A DNA stretch of 37,723 nucleotides from UBA9732 sp052170315 (GCA_052170315.1 JBQNAT010000017.1:1-37723), one strand, 5' to 3'; positions 14,923-23,767 are shown, counted from the first letter of the stretch. The notes: a model not told the origin generated them from the sequence alone. Translations and numbers: made by a program.

Positions 14923-14993
14923 ATGGCGGCCTCCGGTTTTGTTGTTGTGTCGTAACTCCAACATAACACGGTCTGCCGCCATTTGTCTTTTTT
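14923..14993 (+). terminator. Long imperfect hairpin with T tract
   Basis: ATGGCGGC (14923-14930) pairs perfectly with GCCGCCAT (14975-14982). Inside the loop a second stem pairs TGTTGTGT with ACATAACA (7 of 8). TTGTCTTTTTT follows. It probably ends plus-strand transcription from the DUF4143 gene, 146 bp downstream of its stop, before the convergent ABC operon. Confidence 0.6.
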
Positions 14994-16728
14994 ATAACAT
15001 CCAGTTAGCTGCTCGCTCTCTTGCCTTGATAAATTCCGAATAAAGTCCTTCCTTTTTTATCAATTCGCCATGTTTCCCTTCCTGTACCAATTTGCCGTCA
15101 TCTATTACTAAAATCTTATCAGCTTTTCTAACGGTAGAAAGTCTATGCGCTATAGAAATCACCGTATGCCCTTTAGACAGTTCTTCAATGGCCGCCAGAA
15201 TCTCGTATTCATTTTCAGGGTCAACTGAGCTGGTTGCTTCATCTAAAAGAATAATAGGTGCGTTTTTAAGTAACGCTCTGGCAATAGAAATTCGCTGTTT
15301 TTCTCCACCGGAAAGAGAACTCCCGCCTTCTCCGACCATTGTGTTATATCCATCAGGAAGTTCCATAATGAAATTATGGCATCGAGCCTTTTTAGCAGCT
15401 TCCACTACTTCTTCGCGGCTTGCCTTAGGATTTGCAAAACGTATATTATTTTCTATGGTGTCCTGAAAAAGATACACATCCTGGAAAACAAGGGAAAGAT
15501 TTTTTAGCAAACTCTCGACCTTATAATCTCTTACATTCTTATTCCCCAATCTAATTTCACCGCCGCCGACATCATAAAAACGTGCTATTAAATTAATAAT
15601 TGTAGTTTTCCCCGAGCCTGAAGGTCCAACGATGGCAGTCTTCGACCCCTGGGGTATGGTAAAGGATATATCTTTTAAAACCGGATTTCTTTTGTCATAG
15701 TTGAAGTTCACCCTGTCAAAGACAATATCATAATTTTCCGCAACTTCTAAATAGCCCTCGCTTATTTCAGGAATATCTAAAACCTCTTCTAAATATTGCA
15801 TATTGGCAGGATTTTTCACCATCAGAATTGCTGCGTTTTCAAGTTGTTTCAACCCGCCAAAAATCATAAATCCCGCCGCCGAAACGGTGAGCGCTTGTGG
15901 TAACAGAACCTCCCCTTTCGTATAAAGATAACAAGAAAACAGTGTAACAAGTAAGCTGGAAAGATTGATAATAGTAGAAAAGATTCTCGCGCAGATAACA
16001 AAAACTATCTCGAAATGTACTTGAGAACGTCTAAGCTCCTCGGAAGAATTCTTCAATTTAGAATGAATTTCTTCCACAATCCCCGCATCCGCAAATGGAA
16101 AACTGCGAAGTACGGGAATACCGCTAATGCTGTCAATAAGGGCATCGCCCAACTTTGTAATCGCGGCATGTTCACGCGCAATCTCTCTCTTCGCCTGATT
16201 TACCATAAGAAATACGCAAAACCAAATCAGAGTTAAGCAAATTAAGGTTAAAATTCCGACTTTAGTATTTACGCCAAACATTCCGATTAATAGGAAAAAG
16301 GATATTGAAATGCCGGAAATAGTAAAATCTATACTCATGGAAGAGTAGTTTTCAAGACTCTTCATAACATTGGTGAATGCCGCCATAATTCTTGAAAGGC
16401 TTTGTTCTGCGAAATACCCCATAGGAGCCTTTTTAAGTTTTTCTCCAACGGCAAGTCTATAGTCCTTGAAAATACCAAAGAAAACACCATCGCTAAGAAC
16501 GCTTTTTGCCCAACCGGTCAGGAAATTAAAAAGGAAGGAACCCAAAAGAACTCCGAAAATAATCCAAATATGTTTGCCGGTAGTTTCATTCATCCAACCA
16601 AAAGAAAGGAAGAGAGCAAAAAATACAAATAACATTGAAGCATTTTGCAGAAAAATAAGGAGTATTCCCGCTTTAAGGCGGTTTTTATACTTTCCAGCTA
16701 ATTTGAATGATAATTTAATAAACTCCAT
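14992..16728 (-). CDS. ABC exporter-fold half-transporter (TMD-NBD), subunit 2
   Basis: A 578-aa fused permease-ATPase. Six transmembrane segments fill about residues 15-300; the nucleotide-binding domain follows, with Walker A GPSGSGKTT near 363, signature LSGGEKQR near 470, Walker B IILLDEATSSVDPENE near 490 and the H-loop SIAHRLST. All catalytic residues are present. It starts 3 bp after its partner's stop codon (16732), so the two subunits are co-translated and most likely form a heterodimer. Substrate unknown: multidrug export is the default label, but the D-loop pattern (VDPENE, and ADPENE in the partner) is also typical of the YbtPQ/IrtAB-like group that moves siderophores inward. Confidence 0.88.
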   Translation of the reverse strand: MEFIKLSFKLAGKYKNRLKAGILLIFLQNASMLFVFFALFLSFGWMNETTGKHIWIIFGVLLGSFLFNFLTGWAKSVLSDGVFFGIFKDYRLAVGEKLKKAPMGYFAEQSLSRIMAAFTNVMKSLENYSSMSIDFTISGISISFFLLIGMFGVNTKVGILTLICLTLIWFCVFLMVNQAKREIAREHAAITKLGDALIDSISGIPVLRSFPFADAGIVEEIHSKLKNSSEELRRSQVHFEIVFVICARIFSTIINLSSLLVTLFSCYLYTKGEVLLPQALTVSAAGFMIFGGLKQLENAAILMVKNPANMQYLEEVLDIPEISEGYLEVAENYDIVFDRVNFNYDKRNPVLKDISFTIPQGSKTAIVGPSGSGKTTIINLIARFYDVGGGEIRLGNKNVRDYKVESLLKNLSLVFQDVYLFQDTIENNIRFANPKASREEVVEAAKKARCHNFIMELPDGYNTMVGEGGSSLSGGEKQRISIARALLKNAPIILLDEATSSVDPENEYEILAAIEELSKGHTVISIAHRLSTVRKADKILVIDDGKLVQEGKHGELIKKEGLYSEFIKARERAANWML

Positions 16729-16731
16729 ATC

Positions 16732-18663
16732 CTACTCCTCCCCTAAATATTGTTTCCAAAGATTCGCATAGAGTTGTTCTTTCATCAGTTCGTCATGCCT
16801 GCCCCTGGCTATAATTTGACCTTTATCTATTAAAATGATTTGATGCGCCTGCTTGATTGTATTTAACCTGTGAGCAACGATTACAAGATTTTTCCCCTTT
16901 ACAAGATTGGATATTGCTTCTTGAATCAGTGCTTCATTTTCAGGATCGGCATAAGCGGTTGCTTCATCTAAAATAATGGTCGAGGCAGGCTTTAGAATAG
17001 CTCTGGCAAGAGTTATACGTTGCCGTTCACCGCCCGACATCGCGCCGCCCGCTTCTCCCGCTTTTGTAGCATAACCCTCAGGTAGCGCCATAATAAAATC
17101 ATGACAATGAGCAGCCTTTGCCGCTTTTATGATTTCGTCCTCAGTCGCGTTTGGTTTACCAAGACGAATATTATCCCTGATACTTACATCAAACAGGAAG
17201 TTATCCTGAGAAACGAATGAAATCTCTTCAGCAAGCTGACTAAACGAAATATTCTTTGTATCCACGCCACCAAGCGAAATCACCCCTGACGACTGGTCCC
17301 AAAAGCCTGCCAAAAGTTTTGCTATTGTGGATTTTCCTCCACCGGAAGGACCTACAAGCGCCGTTACTTCTCCCGGCTTTGTTTCAAAGGAGATGTTATG
17401 CAATACCTCTGTGCCATAATTATAAGAAAAACATACATTATCAAATTTAATTCCCTTATTTTTATCTATATCCGCTCTATTTTCTGCATCAGGACGCTTT
17501 TGAACGGGCATGTCAAGCAGTTCCTGTATAGACACCCAGGTATTAGAAGCCGTCTGAAAGAGTTCGAAACTCATCATTATGGCAAAAGCCTGTGGAAGAA
17601 TGGCAATAGGCAGAATAAGTGATAAAAGCAAAACTTCTATATTTATTTGTCCCGCCCCATATAAATAAAAAGCTAAAGGCATACTTACAATTTGAGGTGC
17701 CATCATTGCTGCAGCCATCAGCGCCTTGCCAAACCAGCTTTGCTTCCACCACTTCATTGTTGAGAAATGATAAAATTTCACCGCGTCCGCAAATTTGCCG
17801 TAAGATACCTTGTCTTGCGCGAAAGCTTTGATTACCGGAATCCCACGAACATATTCAGTACTTCTATCTGCAACATTGGCATAACCGGAAAGCCAAATAG
17901 CCATCCTGCTGCGGTATTTATACATCATCGTGGCCATCCCAATAACAGCAATTGGTAATGGCACAAATATTGACAAACCTATACGCCAGTCTAAAAAAAA
18001 CAAAATGAGTGCACAAAGTATCGGATGCAAAAGACGGCTTGGAAGCTCCGGCATGAGATGGGCTACCCAGTCTTCCATATCTGCTACTCTATCCATGATA
18101 ATTACCTTAATTTTGCCCACAGGATTATCCACCAGGTAGCCCATTGGGATTCCCTTTAATTTTTCAAATAAAGTCTGTCTGAGTTTTGCAAGTATCGCAA
18201 AAGAGGTTTTGTGCGAAATGGTTGTGCTTAATCCGGTGAATATAAAATAAAGCAGTAAGGAACCTATTGCCCAAAAAGCATATTTCAAAAGTACATCAAA
18301 ACCTACAGGATTGCCGCCGGCTTGTTGTATAAGCCAACCGGCAGCATAAGCACTAAAAAAATAGGTAGCGAAGCTAAAAATTTCTCCAAGGCAGGCAAAA
18401 ATAATAGAAAATCGCATTCTTCCCTTGCACTCCGGAGCTACACTCATAAGCGCTTTATTTAGAGCGCCCATACTAATTTGGGGTTGCTTTTCACTTCGTT
18501 CAACATCACTCTCAATCCGCTGCATAATCTCATCAGGAACATCAAGCTTTAGACTCTCCACCTCTTTTATTAAATTTTCGTTTTGCTTAACCTTTTTGCC
18601 GTTCGAAGTACGGTCAGTCACTTCGTCATTATGTTTTCTCTTATTCATATAATTCATCTCCAT
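16732..18663 (-). CDS. ABC exporter-fold half-transporter (TMD-NBD), subunit 1
   Basis: A 643-aa fused permease-ATPase. A polar N-terminal extension of about 75 residues precedes six transmembrane segments (about 90-370). The nucleotide-binding domain has Walker A GPSGGGKST near 436, signature MSGGERQR near 540, Walker B TIILDEATAYADPENE near 560 and H-loop IVAHRL. The ATPase site looks intact. It is downstream of TetR (34 bp) and upstream of its partner (3 bp). The start could be ATG 18663 (AGGA 8 nt upstream), 18657 or 18648 (GGAG 9 nt upstream); I keep the longest. The N-terminal extension is low-complexity and charged, with no signal sequence. Confidence 0.88.
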   Translation of the reverse strand: MEMNYMNKRKHNDEVTDRTSNGKKVKQNENLIKEVESLKLDVPDEIMQRIESDVERSEKQPQISMGALNKALMSVAPECKGRMRFSIIFACLGEIFSFATYFFSAYAAGWLIQQAGGNPVGFDVLLKYAFWAIGSLLLYFIFTGLSTTISHKTSFAILAKLRQTLFEKLKGIPMGYLVDNPVGKIKVIIMDRVADMEDWVAHLMPELPSRLLHPILCALILFFLDWRIGLSIFVPLPIAVIGMATMMYKYRSRMAIWLSGYANVADRSTEYVRGIPVIKAFAQDKVSYGKFADAVKFYHFSTMKWWKQSWFGKALMAAAMMAPQIVSMPLAFYLYGAGQINIEVLLLSLILPIAILPQAFAIMMSFELFQTASNTWVSIQELLDMPVQKRPDAENRADIDKNKGIKFDNVCFSYNYGTEVLHNISFETKPGEVTALVGPSGGGKSTIAKLLAGFWDQSSGVISLGGVDTKNISFSQLAEEISFVSQDNFLFDVSIRDNIRLGKPNATEDEIIKAAKAAHCHDFIMALPEGYATKAGEAGGAMSGGERQRITLARAILKPASTIILDEATAYADPENEALIQEAISNLVKGKNLVIVAHRLNTIKQAHQIILIDKGQIIARGRHDELMKEQLYANLWKQYLGEE

Positions 18664-18697
18664 TTTTGTTATCCTGCGCTAACTGATGATTAAAAAT

Positions 18698-19303
18698 TTA
18701 TTTTATTTCGCCTTTTTCATAGCGGTCAATAAATAGCTTTACTATTTCCACAAAGAACTCTCTGTTATTTATAAAGCAATCCCTTGCTCCATCCAGAATT
18801 TCACAGCCCAGCATAATTGTATTCATAAAAAATATAAAAAAGTCATTTGTGAGATATTTATATTCATCTTTTTTTACGCCTTTAACTCCTGTATAGGCAG
18901 CATTTAATGATTCTTCAACCAGGGTTGGGAACAAATTTCTTAGTTCTTCATTGTTTTTCCTGTCCTGAAGATATATGGCATATATACTCATAAGCTCACT
19001 TTCATCAATTATTTTATCAATAATTATCTGCGCTACAGCGTTTGCATCCAACTCTCCAGAATAGTCTGTCAGAAACTCATTAATTTTCTCTACACGATAA
19101 GCCATTCCTTCTCGCATTAAATCATGTAATATTTCAACTTTATTTTTGTAATGGTAATACACGCCTCCCCTAGAAAGAGATGTTTCAGTAATGATATCTT
19201 CCATTACAGTGTCGGCAAATCCTTTTCTTAAAAAGACCTTCTTAGCGGCATCCAATATCTCTCTTTTTCTGATTTGACCGACTTTCTGGTTTTTTTCTTC
19301 CAA
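18698..19303 (-). CDS. TetR-family regulator of the ABC operon
   Basis: A 201-aa TetR-type repressor. The N-terminal DNA-binding domain is clear (REILDAAKKVFLRKGF, TETSLSRGGVYYHYKNK); the C-terminal ligand domain is all-helical and diverged, as usual. I place the start at TTG 19303, which has GAGAGG 6 nt upstream; a TTG at 19336 further up falls inside the operator. The gene leads the operon with both ABC subunits. A consensus promoter and a perfect 16-bp palindrome immediately upstream imply autorepression, relieved by a compound that the transporter probably handles. Confidence 0.88.
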   Translation of the reverse strand: MEEKNQKVGQIRKREILDAAKKVFLRKGFADTVMEDIITETSLSRGGVYYHYKNKVEILHDLMREGMAYRVEKINEFLTDYSGELDANAVAQIIIDKIIDESELMSIYAIYLQDRKNNEELRNLFPTLVEESLNAAYTGVKGVKKDEYKYLTNDFFIFFMNTIMLGCEILDGARDCFINNREFFVEIVKLFIDRYEKGEIK

Positions 19304-19329
19304 AATATACCTCTCTTTATAAATAAAAA

Positions 19330-19345
19330 CCGACAAATTTGTCGG
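19330..19345. promoter_or_regulatory. TetR operator, perfect 16-bp palindrome
   Basis: CCGACAAATTTGTCGG is a perfect palindrome just downstream of the -10 box, covering the expected transcription start of the TetR-ABC operon. Confidence 0.8.
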
Positions 19346-19350
19346 ATTTT

Positions 19351-19379
19351 ATTATAATTTTATTTTGAGTTAGAGTCAA
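19351..19379 (-). promoter_or_regulatory. Promoter of the TetR-ABC operon
   Basis: On the minus strand: TTGACT (19374-19379), exactly 17 bp, TATAAT (19351-19356). It is one of the best matches to the sigma-70 consensus in the window. Confidence 0.85.
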
Positions 19380-19543
19380 CTAACTGCATTGAATCATGTT
19401 AAACTTATTAGCAGCGACATAGATTGTCACGTTAAAACGGCGGGGGAAAAAAGAAGTCCCACAAGACCTGTGGCAAGATTGCTTTCAACAAAAAACTTCA
19501 ATCAGGCTGTGAAATTGCCCGATATTCCAAATAGGAGGTTAGA

Positions 19544-19678
19544 ATGGTCCTGGTTAAACAACTTGATATTAAGGTTTTTCAATATCAACCCGAAGGAGGT
19601 CGCATGAAAACTGGTCATTTTACTTTACAGGAAACCAAAAAATTAGAAAGATGCACCAGAATTCATTTCCATTGGTAG
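19544..19678 (+). pseudogene. Short ORF, possible 5' fragment of a transposase
   Basis: A 44-aa frame with AGGAGG 5 nt before ATG 19544 and a second strong site (GAAGGAGG) before an internal ATG at 19604. The second start reads MKTGHFTLQETKKLE, which resembles the N-terminus of ISNCY-type transposases; the match is from memory and weak. The last 12 codons run antisense into the LacI gene, so it ends abruptly at a junction near 19636. The DNA at 19619-19636 recurs at 32.96 kb. Two strong ribosome sites on a frame with no gene behind it suggest a truncated element. Confidence 0.3.
19619..19636 (+). repeat. 18-bp repeat, copy 1
   Basis: TTTACTTTACAGGAAACC is identical at 32963-32980, same orientation, 13.3 kb away. 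About 20 further bases upstream of each copy also align imperfectly. Confidence 0.6.
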
Positions 19679-20620
19679 AATAAAATGCTTTGGTTGCAAA
19701 TCTCCTTTATGAATGTTTTCAATCATCTCCATTATTTTCCCAACAAGTATTTTACTGTCATACCCATAAGAACTAAGTATCGGATGAAAAAAATAGCAAA
19801 TAAATGTACTATCGAGACTAATTATACCGATTTCTCGTCCTATTTCGAGTTTATTTTTTTGTGCAAATCTATATATTCCCGGAGCAAAAAGATCATCATC
19901 TAATATAAATGCCATTGGATAAGTAAAAGAGTCTTTGGTTTCTTCAAGAATCTCAAAGAGATTATTCCTTGTATATTTTTTTAAAAGAATATCAGTATGG
20001 AAAATACCAAGTTCATTGCATGTTTCATTAAAAGCGTTGATTCTTGATGTAAATGTTGGTTTTTTTATTATGGACCGAACATGAACCAATTTACGATAAC
20101 CTTTTTTATAAAGCTTTTTTACTCCATCTTTTACAGCAGAGTAGAAATCAAGCGATATAGTATTAATATTGTCAAACAAATCATTTATCACAATGATATG
20201 GTTATTGATTGCAGGATTCATTCTCGGAAAATCATTGTAACAAATAATTGCTATATCAATTTCATTACCTAGGATCGAAGTTTCAACAAAAGAATACCAA
20301 TTGGGGTTATTCGCAGTTTCAATAAGCATACATACGTATCCCAAGTCATCTGATGCTTTTCGAAGATGATGAAGTATGTGTCCAAAGAAAGGATTTTCGC
20401 TATCTGGAACAACAAGCGCTATATTTTTCGAATTTCCTGAGCGAAGAGTCCTTGCAGCATGATTTGCTCTATAATTGTTTTCATCACAAATTTTGATAAC
20501 ATGCTCTGCAACTTTTGAACTAACTCTCCCCTTCCATTTATTTCTCAAAACCAAAGAAACAGTAGTCTGAGATACTCCTGCAAGCTTTGCAATATCTATG
20601 CTAGTCATTTTTTTACTCAT
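19643..20620 (-). CDS. LacI-family transcriptional repressor
   Basis: A 325-aa LacI/GalR regulator: N-terminal helix-turn-helix with SIDIAKLAGVSQTTVSLVLR, hinge helix (NHAARTLRSGNS) and a periplasmic-binding-protein-like ligand domain (NIALVVPDSENPFF onward; SFTYPMAFILDDDLFAPGI, IGIISLDST). It is divergent from the dehydrogenase/BMP-transporter operon and surely controls it: two LacI-type dyads centred on CG lie in the 226-bp gap. The effector is probably the imported substrate. The ATG at 20620 has no Shine-Dalgarno sequence. A -10 like TATTAT at 20627-20632 would put transcription at or next to the start codon, so the message may be leaderless. AT-rich like its operon. Confidence 0.9.
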   Translation of the reverse strand: MSKKMTSIDIAKLAGVSQTTVSLVLRNKWKGRVSSKVAEHVIKICDENNYRANHAARTLRSGNSKNIALVVPDSENPFFGHILHHLRKASDDLGYVCMLIETANNPNWYSFVETSILGNEIDIAIICYNDFPRMNPAINNHIIVINDLFDNINTISLDFYSAVKDGVKKLYKKGYRKLVHVRSIIKKPTFTSRINAFNETCNELGIFHTDILLKKYTRNNLFEILEETKDSFTYPMAFILDDDLFAPGIYRFAQKNKLEIGREIGIISLDSTFICYFFHPILSSYGYDSKILVGKIMEMIENIHKGDLQPKHFILPMEMNSGASF

Positions 20621-20659
20621 GTATTTATAATAGCATAAAACCTAATAAAAATGTAAAAC

Positions 20660-20679
20660 ATAATTTTACGTAATACTAT
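20660..20679. promoter_or_regulatory. LacI-type operator, upstream copy
   Basis: Centred on CG at 20669/20670; the two 10-bp arms match at 8 of 10 positions. It shares TACGTAATACTA with the downstream site and sits close to the LacI gene promoter, consistent with autoregulation or looping. Confidence 0.55.
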
Positions 20680-20805
20680 TAAAAGAATAAAAGAAAAGCT
20701 ACTTGCCAAATAACAATAAGAATTTAATAAGGCATGTTGACATCAATAAATAAGTATTTTTCATCTTGCTTTACCAATTCAATCATGTTAGAATTTATTA
20801 TGAAC

Positions 20806-20825
20806 TTAGTACTACGTAATACTAA
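20806..20825. promoter_or_regulatory. LacI-type operator, downstream copy
   Basis: A 20-bp palindrome (TTAGTACTAC / GTAATACTAA) centred on CG, with one mismatch per arm pair. It lies between a TATTAT -10-like box (about 20796-20801) and the ribosome site of the first operon gene, where a bound repressor would block transcription. Confidence 0.75.
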
Positions 20826-20846
20826 TTAAATTACTAGGAGGTTTTA

Positions 20847-21923
20847 ATGAATAAGATAGCAATTATCGGTCATGGAATGATGGGCGTCAGCCATATTGAA
20901 GCTTTAAGAGCTCTTGGTTATTCACCTTCAATAGTTATGGGCAGGGATTTGAGCCGAGTAAGAAAATTTGCGACAGATAACAATATACTTAAATACACAA
21001 TAAATTTTGATGATTTAATCAAGGAGGGTATTAATGTGGTTCATATATGTACACCTCCAATGGATCATTTTGAATTAGTAAAAAAGTCCCTTATTTCAGA
21101 TATGCATGTCATATGTGAAAAACCTTTTGTATTCAATGAGCATGAGGGTGAAGAGTTGATTGCTCTTGCCAATGAAAATAAGCTTATCAACGCAATTGGA
21201 TTCAATGTTCGCTATCATAATATCTGTTCAAAGACTATGAACATGATAAAAGGAAAAAAACTTGGTGATATACTTTTAATAAATGGCTCATATATGCAGG
21301 AATTTCATGCTCTTCCATCCTTTTACTCCTGGAGATATCAAACTGAAAAGGCTGGAAAATTTCTTGCCACTACAGAAATAGGTTCCCATTGGATAGATAC
21401 ACTGAGATATATAACAGGATATGAAGTCAAAAGCGTAAGTGCAACTTATGGTAGATTCTTTCCAGACAGGTATATAATTGATGGCCTGCAATATCCTGTC
21501 GGGAAAGAAAAAGGCCAGCCTTTCCATATCGATTCAGACAATGTAGTATTAACTTCATTTAAGCTTTCAAATGGAGCCTTGGCCAACATGGTGCTCTCAG
21601 AAATAACACAAGGAAGATATAATTATCTTGATATGACTATCACAGGATCAAAGGGTTCCATATGGTGGGATACTGAAAACCTCAATCGTCTTCACATTGG
21701 TAAAAAGAATTCATACGTGGAAGAAGAAGTAATGGCTTTCGGAGGCGGATTCAATTCTTCTGTATTGGAAATGCTAAGAGACGTATATAGAGATATTCAA
21801 ACAGGTATAAGAAGTAGTGAATCAAAATATGCAAGTTTCTCAGATGGTCTCGCTAATGTAAAAATCTGCAATGCAATTTTTAAAAGTGCAAATAACAATT
21901 CAAAATGGGAGGATATCGAATGA
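20847..21923 (+). CDS. Gfo/Idh/MocA-family oxidoreductase
   Basis: A 358-aa NAD(P)-dependent dehydrogenase of the Gfo/Idh/MocA family (inositol-, glucose- or other polyol/sugar-type substrates). The N-terminal Rossmann loop is IIGHGMMGVSHIEAL; CEKPF near residue 90 holds the conserved Glu-Lys-Pro; GSHWIDTLRYITG near 178 has the catalytic His/Asp pair. AGGAGG precedes ATG 20847. It is the first gene of the LacI-controlled operon; its stop overlaps the start of the SDR gene (ATGA). Substrate unknown; the neighbouring SDR and importer suggest a polyol, sugar or nucleoside-like compound oxidised after uptake. Confidence 0.9.
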   Translation: MNKIAIIGHGMMGVSHIEALRALGYSPSIVMGRDLSRVRKFATDNNILKYTINFDDLIKEGINVVHICTPPMDHFELVKKSLISDMHVICEKPFVFNEHEGEELIALANENKLINAIGFNVRYHNICSKTMNMIKGKKLGDILLINGSYMQEFHALPSFYSWRYQTEKAGKFLATTEIGSHWIDTLRYITGYEVKSVSATYGRFFPDRYIIDGLQYPVGKEKGQPFHIDSDNVVLTSFKLSNGALANMVLSEITQGRYNYLDMTITGSKGSIWWDTENLNRLHIGKKNSYVEEEVMAFGGGFNSSVLEMLRDVYRDIQTGIRSSESKYASFSDGLANVKICNAIFKSANNNSKWEDIE

Positions 21924-22681
21924 AGAACAAAGTAGTTTTTGTAACTGGAGCAGGACGAGGATCTGGAGAAGCTATAGCTAAAAAATTCCTGTCAGAGGGA
22001 GCCTTAGTTGTAGCAGCAGACCTGAAAGCCCCGACTTGGGATGCAACTGGAAATGAATCAAAATTAATAAGAATATCTCTTGATGTCTCAGACGAGCAGG
22101 CAGTAATTTCAACAATTCAAAAAATAAATAAGGAAACGTCAGGAATCAATGTATTAGTAAATAACGCAGGTATAGCAAAACCAGACGCTCCAATAATTGA
22201 TGAGACTATTGAAGCTTTCGAAAAAATGCTAAATGTCAATTTAAAAGGTGTTTTTTTTACAGTTCGCGAAGTTGTAAAAAATCTTGAAGTTAACAAACAA
22301 CCTGGAGCAATTATCAATATCGCTTCAGTAGCAGGAAAAAATGGTTTTCAAGGAAGTTCTCTTTATGGGGCAACTAAGGCTGCTGTAATAGGCTTTACTC
22401 GAAACTTGGCCCCAGAACTGGGTCCATATGATATTACTATAAATGCTATTTGTCCGGGTAGTGTTGATACTCCAATGATTTCCAGTGTAATTAAAAATAT
22501 TGCAGCCCGAACAGGAATGACTTTTGAACAAGCCAAATATTCAATGGAACAGTCGATACCAATGCATAGGTTACAAAAACCGGAAGATGTTGCCGCCCTG
22601 GTTTCATTCCTGGCTTCAGATGGTGCAAGAAATATAAATGGTGAAAGTATAAATTTGGATGGCGGTTGTGTCCGTGATTAA
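21920..22681 (+). CDS. Short-chain dehydrogenase/reductase (SDR)
   Basis: A 253-aa classical SDR: nucleotide loop TGAGRGSGEAIA (residues 10-17 region), NNAG near 87, catalytic Ser in INIASVAG, Tyr/Lys in LYGATKAA near 148-152, then NAICPGSVDTPM and a C-terminal NLDGGCV. It is an NAD(P)-dependent oxidoreductase of an alcohol or keto group. Asp after the second strand (VAADLKAP) suggests NAD(H) preference. ATG 21920 overlaps the stop of the Gfo/Idh gene and has GGAGG within that gene, 7 nt upstream. Two different dehydrogenases in one operon would fit stepwise oxidation of one imported compound. Confidence 0.9.
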   Translation: MKNKVVFVTGAGRGSGEAIAKKFLSEGALVVAADLKAPTWDATGNESKLIRISLDVSDEQAVISTIQKINKETSGINVLVNNAGIAKPDAPIIDETIEAFEKMLNVNLKGVFFTVREVVKNLEVNKQPGAIINIASVAGKNGFQGSSLYGATKAAVIGFTRNLAPELGPYDITINAICPGSVDTPMISSVIKNIAARTGMTFEQAKYSMEQSIPMHRLQKPEDVAALVSFLASDGARNINGESINLDGGCVRD

Positions 22682-22719
22682 ATAGTAAAAACCATAGAAA
22701 AATGTGGGAGGATAATTAA

Positions 22720-23706
22720 ATGAGAAAAATAGTAATTCTGTCGGTTTGTATGTTAATTGTTTGTTCAACGATTTTTGCTGGGGGAAATCAGGAAACTGAA
22801 AAAAACGAAAAAGCAAAAATTGCTGTGATGTTCGGTGTTGGAGGGCTTGGAGATCAATCATTTAATGATAATGTTAATAATGGAATAAAGACAGCAAAGT
22901 CAAAACTTGATTTTGAATATGATTATGTGGAACCGAAAGCAACCTCAGAATTCGAAAATTTTCTAAGAGAATTTGCCCAATCAAAAGAATATGTGCTTAT
23001 TATAATTGCTGGTTCTGATGCTGCAGATGCGGTAAAAAAAATAGCAACAGCTTACCCTGATCAAGATTTTATGCTATTGGATGCTACTGTTGATGCACCA
23101 AATGTATTGGGAATAATATTTAAAGATAATGAGTCAACTTTCCTTGGAGGATATGCTGCCGCACTTGCCTCAACAACAGGAAGAATCGGCGCAATTGGAG
23201 CTTTAGATATTGATGTTATAAATGGTTTTATTGCTGGATGGGAAGCAGGAGCAAAACAGGCGGATCCCGATATTATTTTATATCGTTCATATTGTGGAGG
23301 ATTTGCAGACCCTGTAACAGCTAAAGAAATGGCACTACAAATGTACAACAGCGGTGCCGATATCGTTTTTGGTGCAGCAGGAGGTTCCGGACTTGGGATT
23401 TTCCAAGCTGCTCAGGAGACGGATAATTACGCCGTAGGTGTCGATAGCAATCAAAATCCAGTAAAACCAGACTACATAATGATGAGCTGCATTAGAAAAT
23501 TTGATGCGATTTTGACTACCGCAATAAGTGAAGAACTGTTGGGAATTTTCAAGGGTGGATTAAAACAAGTTGGAATAAATGACGATGCTGTAGACTGTAC
23601 ATTTGAAGGCTCAAATGTTGATGTACCGCAAAAAATCAAAGATTCCGTTGCCGCATTGAAAGTCGATGTAAAGGCGGGAAAGGTTAAGATTCCTTCATCA
23701 TTGTAA
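22720..23706 (+). CDS. BMP/PnrA-family ABC substrate-binding protein
   Basis: A 328-aa extracytoplasmic binding protein of the BMP family (PnrA/TmpC, Med), whose studied members bind purine nucleosides or related compounds. The signal sequence covers about residues 1-20; a Cys in LIVC could be lipidated (spirochaete lipoboxes are relaxed), or signal peptidase I may cut after IFA, leaving GGNQETEK, a sequence typical of Treponema-type binding proteins. Family motifs: GGLGDQSFND near 45, GSDAADAVKKIA near 99, FAAGGSGLGIF-like GAAGGSGLGIF near 215. GGGAGG precedes the ATG. A 12-bp hairpin follows the stop, before the ATPase gene, and probably protects this message. Confidence 0.9.
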   Translation: MRKIVILSVCMLIVCSTIFAGGNQETEKNEKAKIAVMFGVGGLGDQSFNDNVNNGIKTAKSKLDFEYDYVEPKATSEFENFLREFAQSKEYVLIIIAGSDAADAVKKIATAYPDQDFMLLDATVDAPNVLGIIFKDNESTFLGGYAAALASTTGRIGAIGALDIDVINGFIAGWEAGAKQADPDIILYRSYCGGFADPVTAKEMALQMYNSGADIVFGAAGGSGLGIFQAAQETDNYAVGVDSNQNPVKPDYIMMSCIRKFDAILTTAISEELLGIFKGGLKQVGINDDAVDCTFEGSNVDVPQKIKDSVAALKVDVKAGKVKIPSSL

Positions 23707-23713
23707 AAACTCT

Positions 23714-23748
23714 TATCTGCTGGACATATGCATATGGTCCAGCAGATA
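23714..23748 (+). promoter_or_regulatory. Intercistronic hairpin after the binding-protein gene
   Basis: TATCTGCTGGAC (23714-23725) pairs perfectly with GTCCAGCAGATA (23737-23748); the loop is itself self-complementary. No T run follows, and the next start codon is 20 nt downstream. It fits an RNA-stabilising or partial-termination element that keeps the binding protein in excess over the membrane parts. Confidence 0.75.
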
Positions 23749-23767
23749 TAAATCTGCAGGAGAAATA

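Noticed and set aside
19389..19607. 72-aa ORF MNHVKLISSD...
   Set aside because: No ribosome site, no recognisable domain, low-quality composition; it overlaps in another frame the better-supported short ORF at 19544.
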